Source of the DNA: Methanobacteriota archaeon
GTDB lineage: Archaea; Thermoplasmatota; Poseidoniia; Poseidoniales; Poseidoniaceae
Direction of reading: 5' to 3'
DNA length: 15,938 nucleotides
Assembly: GCA_002728035.1 (NCBI GenBank)
Contig: PBUZ01000044.1
Coordinates: forward strand, 15,891-31,828
Position numbers and translations under genes: made by a program. Every line of letters starts with the position of its first letter. Position 1 is the first letter of the stretch. The notes beneath the pieces were generated by a model that saw only the letters and a program-made list of their open reading frames with translations, had not been told where the DNA came from and ran no database searches. Shown piece after piece: positions 1 through 7,159 of the stretch.

Positions 1-481
1 TCAAACCAGGATATGCTGCCTCGGCCTCTTCACGAACCGAGTGAGCAACACCGTCCACCAATTTCTGGCCAGCAGGGGTTATTCGGCGACCAGCATAGAG
101 TTGCACTTTGCCGTCAATGCCTTCAACTTCTTTGGTGGGCACTTTTTCAACCAAGCCAGCATCTTCCAGTTGTTGGAGTGCCGTGCGAATGATGTGGCGA
201 GAAGCGACGCCAGGGGTGTTGGGCATGACGCCGTTGTCCTTCTTTCCGCCGAAGGCCTGTGCGAGGTGTGTCACGCCAACTGGCCCGTTTCGAGCAACCT
301 TGCGCAGAATCGCGGCCGTGCGGTGGTACCACCAATCGTCCTGAGAAGGAGGGCGCTCGCGGTCAACTGCGGTTTTCACATATTGGGCCCAATCGGGCAA
401 TGTAATTGCCTTCTGGTCAGCCATTGCGGCAGCAAGAGCAGGGTTGAAAATGTCAGCGGGAATGTCATAGACAGTCGTCAT
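1..481 (-). CDS. rps19e: 30S ribosomal protein S19e (C-terminal end beyond window)
   Basis: The protein is a structural component of the small ribosomal subunit, found in archaea and eukaryotes but not bacteria. Reading leftwards from the ATG at 481, the product begins MTTVYDIPADIFNPALAAAM and gives 160 residues without a stop before the window edge. The hallmark S19e core is visible: a WWYHR..AILRKV segment near residues 48-60, a G...V..L...FGGKK winged-helix stretch, then R.I...LQQLE.AGLVEK and a terminal ITP.G..L.D..A segment. S19e is usually about 150 aa, so only a few C-terminal residues should be missing. An AT-rich box at 517-525 lies about 36-44 nt upstream, suggesting a very short leader. 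The gene is divergent from the membrane-protein gene at 621. The identification is from recognised family sequence and is secure. Confidence 0.93.
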   Translation of the reverse strand, partial: MTTVYDIPADIFNPALAAAMADQKAITLPDWAQYVKTAVDRERPPSQDDWWYHRTAAILRKVARNGPVGVTHLAQAFGGKKDNGVMPNTPGVASRHIIRTALQQLEDAGLVEKVPTKEVEGIDGKVQLYAGRRITPAGQKLVDGVAHSVREEAEAAYPGL

Positions 482-516
482 GGTGATGCACCGAGCAACT
501 TTCCGACCGTCCGCCC

Positions 517-525
517 CTATATCAA
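517..525 (-). promoter_or_regulatory. Putative archaeal TATA box for rps19e
   Basis: On the minus strand the sequence reads TTTGATATAG, an AT-rich island in otherwise GC-rich DNA. Its centre lies about 40 nt before the rps19e ATG. With the usual archaeal TATA-to-start distance of about 27 nt, transcription would begin roughly 10-15 nt before the ATG. This is a motif judgement only. Confidence 0.45.
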
Positions 526-580
526 AAGAACGGCTCGGGCTTGCGTTCTTGGGGAAGCGTTCAGGCTTTTCAGGGTGAGG

Positions 581-588
581 GATACAAG
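581..588 (+). promoter_or_regulatory. Weak candidate TATA box for the gene at 621
   Basis: GATACAAG lies about 33-40 nt before the ATG at 621 and follows a purine-rich GGTGAGG stretch that could serve as a BRE. It is the best promoter-like element in the 482-620 spacer for the rightward gene, but it is a poor match to TTTAWATA. The spacing fits the ATG at 621 better than the upstream in-frame TTG at 594. Confidence 0.25.
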
Positions 589-620
589 GCTTCTTGAACA
601 CCCCTCCACTCTCAAGGCCA

Positions 621-1478
621 ATGAAGAAAGCGTTGGCTCAAAACCCCAACCTTTTGCGAACGCTCATCGGTTTGTCGCTCACGCTGATTTTCATGCTCTC
701 ATACGCCGTTTATGGGGCAACAGTTTCACCTTCTGCCTACATCTACCAGACCAATGCTTCGGTCAACGAATACAACGCCTCGCAAGCGGACGAAGGTGTC
801 GACCGTATGTACGACGAAGATTCGAACACGACCACTTGGGCATGGCAAGTGATTGCAGATGGAGATAACCTCACTTGGGTGAACATCACCGCCACAGAAG
901 TCTCGAGCGGTGCTGTTCTCAGAGTGACCAACATTGCGAAACTCTACAGCCATCCATTGTTGGGCACAACCTACGACCTCACCAATCCTCTGGAAGAGGA
1001 ATTTTCTTGTGCAGATCTCTGTGACCACCTGTCCACGCATGAACGAGACGCAGAAGATGGTGGGACGATCGTCTTCCACGCACTCACATCGGTGGACCCA
1101 GCACGTCGCTCAAACGGTTCGGTGTTTGCTCAATCACTCGCCGAAGCCGAGGAAAAATCGAGAGCCGCTATCGAATACGTCCATTCCCCGTCCATCATCC
1201 GCATTGAAATCGTCGAACAAGGGAACCGAACCACCCAACCTGGCTTGACTGCGGAGACCGTGAACGAGGCATTTGCATCCGTTGAAGTGTTTTCTGTCGA
1301 TGCCGCCACCGAATTCCTTTGGGCGTTGGCTGCGGTCATTGGATGCTTCGCAATGGTCCTGATTCCATCGTTCACGGTCTATTTCGCTGCGCGCGCCAAG
1401 GAGAAACGCGACGAAGCAAAATTGCAACAGGCCAACGAAGAACTGCATGAAGGGCTCGAACAAAACGAAGAGCGTTGA
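621..1478 (+). CDS. Exported membrane protein of unknown function, two TM helices
   Basis: I do not recognise a family. From the ATG at 621 the product is 285 aa. An in-frame TTG at 594 would add nine residues, but the ATG places a basic MKK directly before the first hydrophobic helix (about residues 11-31), so I prefer it. The middle, about residues 32-225, carries seven N-x-S/T sequons (NAS twice, NTT, NLT, NIT, NGS, NRT) and a CADLC pair that could form a disulfide, which points to exposure outside the cell. A second helix lies near residues 229-251. It is followed by a highly charged KEKRDEAKLQQANEELHEGL-type tail that looks like a short cytoplasmic coiled coil. Both ends would then be inside, with one extracellular domain. 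The next gene follows after 58 nt but has its own TATA-like box, so the two need not share a transcript. Confidence 0.7.
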   Translation: MKKALAQNPNLLRTLIGLSLTLIFMLSYAVYGATVSPSAYIYQTNASVNEYNASQADEGVDRMYDEDSNTTTWAWQVIADGDNLTWVNITATEVSSGAVLRVTNIAKLYSHPLLGTTYDLTNPLEEEFSCADLCDHLSTHERDAEDGGTIVFHALTSVDPARRSNGSVFAQSLAEAEEKSRAAIEYVHSPSIIRIEIVEQGNRTTQPGLTAETVNEAFASVEVFSVDAATEFLWALAAVIGCFAMVLIPSFTVYFAARAKEKRDEAKLQQANEELHEGLEQNEER

Positions 1479-1500
1479 CGAAGGTTCGCTGGGATTGCTC

Positions 1501-1508
1501 CTAAATAC
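1501..1508 (+). promoter_or_regulatory. Putative TATA box deciding the start of the surface-protein gene
   Basis: CTAAATAC is an AT-rich octamer close to the archaeal TATA consensus, in the gap after the stop at 1478. Its centre is about 32 nt before the ATG at 1537, giving a leaderless or nearly leaderless transcript. The alternative in-frame TTG at 1525 would lie only about 20 nt from the box centre, so it would probably not be in the mRNA. This argues for 1537. Confidence 0.55.
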
Positions 1509-1536
1509 ATAGACTCCCATCGCATTGCTGAGCGAC

Positions 1537-4500
1537 ATGCGGTTCAAGGTGGTTCTCCTCGTCGTTTTGCTTGGCCTCATGCCTCTCCAGCAAATCGGCT
1601 GGCAAGAATTGTCGCCCGAAAATGAGGCATTGCAGAGTCCTTCCAATCCAACGGGTGTTGATGTCACCGTAGAAGGATACACAGTGGCATACACCAACAA
1701 CGCTGATGCTGATTCTTACAGAATGTTCTCTTCAAATGACCCTGGTATTTTTTTCAACCGTCCTGCTGAGCTCTACGTCATCGATGGCATGGTCAATGTC
1801 TCGGTAACCATCACCGCAACCGTGGAGAACATCGGCACGGCATCCTCTGGGGTGATCGATGTGCGCGTGGTGCTTCTCCACAATGAATACTCATCGTTCG
1901 AAATCGTCAATCAAACCGTGCAAATGGCATCGCTCAACGGGGGTTCATCGAATACCGCATCGGTGAACATCGTTCCAAGTTATGCTGGCAACCATACAAT
2001 TGTTGTTTCAGCAACTTCAACGGTCTCCGATGATGTGCCATCCAACGATGCATACTCGAAAGGATTCACCGTGGGTTATGCGTACTTCAACTGCGATTCG
2101 AGCGCCGCTTGGAGTTTTGGTTCAGGCTGGTCGATGAGCACCGATACTTCCATCTCGAAAGGTCTCAGTTGCCATGTGGGCAATGGACAGTTTTCTTCTT
2201 ACACGAACAACATGCAGGCTTCACTCACAACACCCATCATGGACCTCTCCGATGCCATCAATAATCCGACAAGAACCAATGGTTTGTCGTTCTTCTACAC
2301 TGGGAGTGCAGCAAACAATGACAAGTTGACCATGTACGGTCGAACCGCCCTGGGCGGATGGAGTGAAATCGGTTCATTTACAGGCACCATTGACCAAGAT
2401 TTTACAGATTCAGCGAACTGGCAAACATTCAGCGTGAACAACAAAGGGGCAAACTCCCCTCTGGTTCCCGTCGCCCAAGATTTGTTCCATAGCAGTTCAC
2501 AATTCAAGTTTGAATTCACCTCGGATGCCAGTGGCACCGACATGGGGTATTGGCTTGATGACATCGTCATCATGTACGACCAGAAAATCCGTCCATCAGA
2601 ATACAATGTCTCCGCCCAAGGTGTTTCGACCAATGGAGCAACAGCAGGAAGTTGGGGGAGCGTATCTTTGAACATCATCAATACGGGAAACATCTCTGAG
2701 ACGTTCATCCCTGAATTGACGGGTCTTCCCGCATCATGGAATGCTTATTTTCAGCGTTCATCTGGTTCAAGCTTTGACCCCACAAAAGGTCTGTATGTAC
2801 CAACCAACTCACCGGTTCAATTCACCATCATGATTCAGCCGAGTGTAACAGCCTCTCTTGGTTTCCATCAAATGTCGATCCAACTCTCCTCCCAATCTTA
2901 CCCCGGTGTCACCACCACACTTCCTGTTCAATTTCTGGTCATGGCAGACCGTATACCCGTCGTGACGCCACCGGATGTTCGCCCAAGTTGTCCGCCCTCT
3001 CACACATGCACCTTTGAGGTGGATTTCTCAAATGAGGGGGGTGCAACCGACGTGTTTGATATCATCATGGATACTAGCCAAATACCCAACGGCTGGACGG
3101 TCGCCATGGCCTGGTCACAGCACAGTTCGGTATTGATTCGGCCCAATGAAACGGTGTCTGCTCTTTTCACCATGACCGTTCCAGAAGATGCTGCACCCGA
3201 CACCGTCGTTGAGTTTGACATCACCTTGCAATCTCAGAACGACACCGCGCGGGTGGACACGAAAGAGATTCAGATTTCGGCCTCCATGGTTAGTGAGGCC
3301 GCTGTCGATTTGGTAGCCTCATACAAACTGGAAAGGACCTATGTTGATGCAGGAGGTTCACTGGTACTCCGTTATGAGATTTGGAACAATGCAACTCGCC
3401 AGGACATTTTTTCGATGCGCGTGGAAGCAGAGGGTTCGAGCGACTGGGTTGTGCACCAACCGACTCGAACTCAAGCGGTTCTCAATCCCGGCATGTCAAC
3501 AACCTTCGAAATTCAAGTCGATGTTCCAGAAAATGCGCAAGCAAACGATCGTGGGCCTGCAATCACGCCTATCATTGAATCGCAACGCAGTTTGATGACC
3601 ATCGAAGGGCAGGCCTACGATGGAATCCGCGTGACCACGACAAACGATGTGACCGTCTCGCTTCTGAGTGCACCAACAAAACTTACCCCAGGAATCGCCA
3701 ATGAGGTTCTCCTACAAGTGACGAACAATGGCAACGGGCCAGCCGATGTCACCCTCCACCCAATGGACATACCAGAGACGTGGACATGGTGGCTGTCTGT
3801 GGATGGAACAAACACTTCAGAGCCAATCTCACTCAGCGTATCCTACGACCTCGAGCACGAAGCAACCGTTTCGTTGTGGGTTCTGTTGAACATGAGCGAA
3901 GCAGCTGGTGAATTGCATACATTGGGCATTGAGGCAAAACATGTCGGAGACGGTGAAGATGCGAATCGAACAGATAACGTCGTGGAATTCACCGCCTCAA
4001 CGGCCGCAGTCCGCGTTCCGTCTTTACATCTTGGCGAGCATTCAACTTCGGTCATGGCAGGCGATGTGATGTATGCTGAAAGCATCTTGCAAAACGATGG
4101 GAACGCAGTTGAAAACCGTCTCTCTGTGACTGCGAGCGTGTCCTCTGTGCCCCCAATACCCGGTCTTGTCGTGTTCTTTACCGTGGATGGAGGTGATCGG
4201 CCTGTTGCAGATTCAGTCGACTTGATGGTCCCTGCTGGACAAAACTCCATCCTGCGACTTGAAGTTTTGATACCACAGGATGCTCCATTGAACACCAGAT
4301 TTGTACTTCGATTCGACATCGATGGTGCCGTTGATGAAGAAGGGTTACCCAATCCCATGATGGCCGAAGCATTGGTGATGCTCGACAAACAACGAAGCAT
4401 GGATGTTGATGTGGTGCGGAGCAACAACCTCACGGTGCAGCACGGCACTGCTGCGCAGGTGTGGGTGAACCACACATCGACTTCGTCAATGATGGAAGAC

Positions 4501-5058
4501 TATGCATTGCGCGCAGAGCAGCCCGAGGGTTGGCAAATTACCTGCAACAAGCGACTTCTCAATGAAACCGGTGAAACATACACCTTGAGCGCAGGGCATG
4601 TCACGCCTCAATTGCGAAACCATGGTTGTGAAATCCTGAGACTCTCCGGTCCGTTGGAAGGTACCGTAACCTTCACGATTTCATCGGATGATGGGGTCTT
4701 ATCAACAAGGAAAGAAATGACCATCGCTTTTTCATCACCACCATCCGAGGAAGGTTATTCCAGTGTGGTTTTGGCAGGTGGCGGCATTGGCATCGTCCTC
4801 ACGATCGCATGCTTGATGTTTTTCCTGAGGCCGAGAGTGACCAAAGAGGACGTGTTTGATGAGGTGATGGCTGAAACAACCATGGCGGGGCCTCCTGTAA
4901 GTCAACCCACACAGACCCTAGAAGCAAGCGAAGCTGTGCCTGACGAAACCCAAACGCACACGGCAGGACCTCCGCTGCCAGCAGAGGGGTTGCCTCCTGG
5001 TTGGTCAGAGGAACAATGGGCATACTATGGCCAACAATACCTTGATGGAACACTTTGA
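1537..5058 (+). CDS. Large modular cell-surface protein with Ig-like (CARDB/NEW3-type) domains
   Basis: The 1173-aa product starts with a typical signal sequence (MRFKVVLLVVLLGLMPL). A CARDB-like Ig domain follows at about residues 75-180 (VTITATVENIGTASSGVIDV). Next is a jelly-roll, MAM-like carbohydrate-binding-type module at about 181-350, with DLS...LSF early and GYWLDDIVI late. From about 368 to 1065 there are five or six repeats of a NEW3-like beta-sandwich, each with an N.G....F......P..W pattern and a PE.A....G or similar stretch. A single transmembrane helix (about 1073-1099) and a cytoplasmic tail of about 75 residues close the protein. The tail ends in a GW..EQW..YG..YL motif. N-x-S/T sequons are frequent throughout. 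The architecture fits a type I surface protein for adhesion or polymer binding; no catalytic domain is visible. Domain borders are approximate. Confidence 0.85.
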   Translation: MRFKVVLLVVLLGLMPLQQIGWQELSPENEALQSPSNPTGVDVTVEGYTVAYTNNADADSYRMFSSNDPGIFFNRPAELYVIDGMVNVSVTITATVENIGTASSGVIDVRVVLLHNEYSSFEIVNQTVQMASLNGGSSNTASVNIVPSYAGNHTIVVSATSTVSDDVPSNDAYSKGFTVGYAYFNCDSSAAWSFGSGWSMSTDTSISKGLSCHVGNGQFSSYTNNMQASLTTPIMDLSDAINNPTRTNGLSFFYTGSAANNDKLTMYGRTALGGWSEIGSFTGTIDQDFTDSANWQTFSVNNKGANSPLVPVAQDLFHSSSQFKFEFTSDASGTDMGYWLDDIVIMYDQKIRPSEYNVSAQGVSTNGATAGSWGSVSLNIINTGNISETFIPELTGLPASWNAYFQRSSGSSFDPTKGLYVPTNSPVQFTIMIQPSVTASLGFHQMSIQLSSQSYPGVTTTLPVQFLVMADRIPVVTPPDVRPSCPPSHTCTFEVDFSNEGGATDVFDIIMDTSQIPNGWTVAMAWSQHSSVLIRPNETVSALFTMTVPEDAAPDTVVEFDITLQSQNDTARVDTKEIQISASMVSEAAVDLVASYKLERTYVDAGGSLVLRYEIWNNATRQDIFSMRVEAEGSSDWVVHQPTRTQAVLNPGMSTTFEIQVDVPENAQANDRGPAITPIIESQRSLMTIEGQAYDGIRVTTTNDVTVSLLSAPTKLTPGIANEVLLQVTNNGNGPADVTLHPMDIPETWTWWLSVDGTNTSEPISLSVSYDLEHEATVSLWVLLNMSEAAGELHTLGIEAKHVGDGEDANRTDNVVEFTASTAAVRVPSLHLGEHSTSVMAGDVMYAESILQNDGNAVENRLSVTASVSSVPPIPGLVVFFTVDGGDRPVADSVDLMVPAGQNSILRLEVLIPQDAPLNTRFVLRFDIDGAVDEEGLPNPMMAEALVMLDKQRSMDVDVVRSNNLTVQHGTAAQVWVNHTSTSSMMEDYALRAEQPEGWQITCNKRLLNETGETYTLSAGHVTPQLRNHGCEILRLSGPLEGTVTFTISSDDGVLSTRKEMTIAFSSPPSEEGYSSVVLAGGGIGIVLTIACLMFFLRPRVTKEDVFDEVMAETTMAGPPVSQPTQTLEASEAVPDETQTHTAGPPLPAEGLPPGWSEEQWAYYGQQYLDGTL

Positions 5059-5070
5059 GCAGCCAACGCC

Positions 5071-5244
5071 GTGGCGACCTATCCACCGGCATGGTACGGA
5101 CTTTGGTTCATGGTCGCTATTTGTGGTGTTGGAACTTGGTATTTGCGTCACTTCACCCAACGAATACATGCAACGAGAACGCTCGCATTGCTCGGTACGG
5201 CATCGATGTTGACACTACTCACATGGACCTGGTTGGAATTTTGA
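5071..5244 (+). CDS. Small 57-aa two-helix membrane protein (GTG start)
   Basis: This short gene fills the gap between the surface-protein stop and the PqqD-like gene. From a GTG at 5071 it reads MATYPPAWYGLWFMVAICGV and continues to a TGA at 5242-5244, 57 residues in all. Two hydrophobic helices are evident, about residues 8-25 and 37-57, joined by a basic loop (RHFTQRIHATR). That places the loop inside under the positive-inside rule and both termini outside. The protein is Trp-rich in both helices. It lies in the same reading frame as the upstream gene, 12 nt past its TGA, so stop-codon readthrough is an alternative reading. The Shine-Dalgarno GAGGTG of the next gene begins at the last two bases of its stop codon, which suggests co-translation. 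Function unknown. The amino-acid pattern supports a real gene, but no homologue was checked. Confidence 0.6.
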   Translation: MATYPPAWYGLWFMVAICGVGTWYLRHFTQRIHATRTLALLGTASMLTLLTWTWLEF

Positions 5245-5248
5245 GGTG
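5243..5248 (+). promoter_or_regulatory. Shine-Dalgarno GAGGTG deciding the PqqD-like start
   Basis: GAGGTG is complementary to the CACCUC of the 16S rRNA 3' end and lies six bases before the ATG at 5255. An in-frame GTG at 5246 lies inside this element, so the ATG at 5255 is the more likely start. Confidence 0.65.
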
Positions 5249-5254
5249 GGTTGT

Positions 5255-5761
5255 ATGGGTGATTTAGCAGGTGCCGAAAACCATCCTCTCGCTCAGCAAT
5301 ATCCGTGTCGCCTGCCCGTTTGGTGGGGACGACACGGCGAAGTGGAAAAAGACCCGATGAAGTCCGGAGTCAGCGGTCGCCTGGTCGTCTTGCGCATACC
5401 CAAACAGTTTCGTAGATTTGAGGGTGTTCTCGCCCGCTTGCTCAAAGCCCCAAAAGAAATTCGTCGCCCGTTGGACCGCATGAACAGCATGTTGTGGGAG
5501 CTGTGTGACGGTTCGCGTACCTTTGTCGAAATTTGTTCGGTCTTGGATGAGGTGTTTAAGGAAGAGATCGCACCCGTCCTGCATCGGACCACTGCTGCTA
5601 TTCACCTTCTGCAACAAAACAACCTCCTCTTGATGCTCGAGGAACCTCTGAACAACAGGTGGCTTGTCGGGCCTGGTATCACGCCAGGGCATCAAACACT
5701 TGATAACCTTCCCGAAGGGCTTGAAATCGATACCCGCTCCCTCGAGAACGAATGCCCCTAA
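5255..5761 (+). CDS. PqqD-like (RRE-type peptide-binding fold) protein
   Basis: The 168-aa product carries a PqqD-like winged-helix segment at about residues 73-127, with the signature LDRMNSMLWELCDGSRTF, then VEICSVLDEVFKEE and a final helix. In PQQ synthesis and other RiPP pathways this fold grips the leader of a precursor peptide and hands it to a radical SAM enzyme. Many archaeal PqqD-like proteins have no known pathway. Here the domain is embedded in a longer protein: an N-terminal part of about 70 residues with a basic RRFEGVLARLLKAPKEIRR stretch, and a C-terminal part of about 40 residues rich in Gly, Pro and acidic residues. No radical SAM enzyme or obvious precursor is in the window. 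The gene follows the 57-aa membrane protein by 10 nt and converges on the SUMF1-like gene with a single base between the stops. The family call is fairly firm; the role is open. Confidence 0.75.
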   Translation: MGDLAGAENHPLAQQYPCRLPVWWGRHGEVEKDPMKSGVSGRLVVLRIPKQFRRFEGVLARLLKAPKEIRRPLDRMNSMLWELCDGSRTFVEICSVLDEVFKEEIAPVLHRTTAAIHLLQQNNLLLMLEEPLNNRWLVGPGITPGHQTLDNLPEGLEIDTRSLENECP

Positions 5762-5762
5762 C

Positions 5763-6542
5763 TCACGATGAAGACGATGGCTGTTGGTCAAGCGGTTCCC
5801 AAACCAACCTGAAACCCAAACCATCACTTTGTTTGTCGCGTTCTGCAAAAGAGCGGGCACTGTTACGGGTTGAATCACTCTCGGTAAACCAAGCACCTCC
5901 TCGAACAGCATAACGTGTTTCGTTCTCAACGATATGCCGTCGTTGTGAACGCGGTGTGTTGTAGTGTTTTTCCCAATGGTCACTGCACCACTCATTCACC
6001 AATCCGTTCATGTCGTGGAACCCCCATGGATTGGCATCCTTGAGGCCTACTTCTCGTGTGGTTCCACCCGAATTCCCTGCATGCCACCCGTGTTGGTCGA
6101 GTTCCACATCTCTGTCACCAAACGACCACCGTCCATCGGTACCTGCTTTTGCCGCATACTCCCATTCTGCTTCGGTCGGGAGACGCCAAATACCACGGAG
6201 TCCAAGGCGAAGGACACCTTGTTCCCGGGCATTGAGTCGTTCGATGAATGCTTCAACATCATCCATACTGACCTGCTCAACAGGACGTAACCCCGCACTC
6301 CAACCTTCCTGAAATTTCGACGGATTGTTTTCCATCAAATCCAACCATTGCGCTTGGGTGATGGGGCGTTCACCGAGAAAAAACGGCTCCTCGATCATGA
6401 CATCATGCGGGGGCCGTTCAGATGGCGTTCCACCACCATGCAAATCTCCCATGGTGAACATGCCTGGTTCGACCAAACGGTAGGAAGCCCCCCATGCATC
6501 GGAAAATTGGGGGGTTTGTGCACTGTTTTCCACCATGGTCAT
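5763..6542 (-). CDS. SUMF1/FGE-fold protein lacking the catalytic cysteines
   Basis: The 259-aa protein has the full SUMF1 (formylglycine-generating-enzyme-like) layout: GMFTMGD near residues 27-33, PFFLGERPITQAQW near 53-66, the WRLPTEAEWEYAAKAG block at 119-134, NPWGFHDMNGLVNEW at 171-185, a VRGGAW block at 213-218 and GFRLV at 243-247. True FGEs oxidise a sulfatase Cys or Ser using two cysteines just after the GG.W block. By my alignment to the human enzyme these positions are Thr220 and Thr225, and the only Cys (186) lies elsewhere. It is therefore probably not a formylglycine synthase. Other SUMF1-fold roles, such as binding or a different oxidoreductase, remain possible. No signal peptide is visible. 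The ATG overlaps the stop of the upstream flavoprotein as ATGA, implying translational coupling and supporting this start. Confidence 0.85.
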   Translation of the reverse strand: MTMVENSAQTPQFSDAWGASYRLVEPGMFTMGDLHGGGTPSERPPHDVMIEEPFFLGERPITQAQWLDLMENNPSKFQEGWSAGLRPVEQVSMDDVEAFIERLNAREQGVLRLGLRGIWRLPTEAEWEYAAKAGTDGRWSFGDRDVELDQHGWHAGNSGGTTREVGLKDANPWGFHDMNGLVNEWCSDHWEKHYNTPRSQRRHIVENETRYAVRGGAWFTESDSTRNSARSFAERDKQSDGLGFRLVWEPLDQQPSSSS

Positions 6543-7087
6543 GCACTCAATTTTGTGGATGCTGCAAGCACGGCGTTCACCAAATTGTTGAGCCGTTCTT
6601 GGAGTTGTTCATCTTTCAAATTCCCGTCCTCGTCGAAGGCTTCCTTCACATGGCCGATGGCAAGTTGTTCGGGTACGGGCCATCCATGGAGCCAACGGAG
6701 TGCAATCCGCATATGGTTGAGCGTGTTGGCATTCGTGACACCACCGAGGGTGGACATCAATCCAAACACCTTTCCACCAACATGCTTGTCGTACATCCAA
6801 TCCATCGTGTTCTTCATGACCCCAGACATGGTTCCATGGTATTCAGGTGAACACAGGAAAAACGCATCGCATTCGGTCAACAATTCTTGGAAAGCGGCGA
6901 CGTTTGGATGTGACCAACAACCCTCTTCTCCTACCAGCGGAAGCGGCCGTTCATTCAAGTCCCAAAAAACGACTTCCGCACCTGATGCTTCGGCAACCTT
7001 GAGGGCTGCGTTCACAAGCATACCTGATTTTGAAGTGGGGCGGTACTCGCCTGCAAGGCCGAGAATCTTCAGTTGTTTCGTGCTCAT
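6539..7087 (-). CDS. NADPH-dependent FMN reductase family flavoprotein
   Basis: The 182-aa protein begins MSTKQLKILGLAGEYRPTSK, the first strand and phosphate-binding loop of the flavodoxin-like fold. It carries the family signature SPEYHGTMSGVMKNTMDW at about residues 80-97, which binds FMN. Members reduce FMN, quinones, azo dyes or chromate with NAD(P)H; the substrate cannot be read from sequence. A second ATG six bases earlier (7093) is equally possible. The much longer reading frame up to 7150 adds residues unlike the family and would run across the divergent promoter region. No Shine-Dalgarno is evident, so translation may be leaderless. It is the first gene of a two-gene leftward operon with the SUMF1-like protein, sharing an ATGA overlap. 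That pairing hints that the flavoprotein and SUMF1-fold protein act together, which is inference. Confidence 0.85.
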   Translation of the reverse strand: MSTKQLKILGLAGEYRPTSKSGMLVNAALKVAEASGAEVVFWDLNERPLPLVGEEGCWSHPNVAAFQELLTECDAFFLCSPEYHGTMSGVMKNTMDWMYDKHVGGKVFGLMSTLGGVTNANTLNHMRIALRWLHGWPVPEQLAIGHVKEAFDEDGNLKDEQLQERLNNLVNAVLAASTKLSA

Positions 7088-7125
7088 GGACATCGCAGAT
7101 GCACGTAGCCTTTGAATGTAGGCAT

Positions 7126-7144
7126 CTTGCTGCTGTCCAGCAAG
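7126..7144. repeat. Perfect 7-bp inverted repeat between divergent genes
   Basis: CTTGCTG (7126-7132) and CAGCAAG (7138-7144) are perfect reverse complements around a 5-nt loop. They lie in the 72-nt spacer between the flavoprotein (start 7087) and the TPR gene (start 7160). The repeat could be an operator for either gene or a small hairpin before the TPR start. There is no sequence evidence for a particular regulator. Confidence 0.35.
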
Positions 7145-7159
7145 AAGCAAGGCTTATTC

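Noticed and set aside
41..868. Plus-strand reading frame of 275 codons across the S19e gene
   Set aside because: It is antisense to a clearly recognised S19e over most of its length, runs into the next gene, and has no family-like sequence or start signal.
3843..4475. Minus-strand 210-codon frame inside the surface-protein gene
   Set aside because: It is Ser/Thr-rich low-complexity antisense translation of beta-sandwich coding sequence, with no start signal.
5264..5995. Minus-strand 243-codon frame opposite the PqqD-like gene
   Set aside because: It overlaps two well-supported genes and has no recognisable domain; it looks like a shadow frame.
6348..7115. Plus-strand 255-codon frame opposite the flavoprotein
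   Set aside because: It is antisense to two recognised protein families and has no coherent domain of its own.
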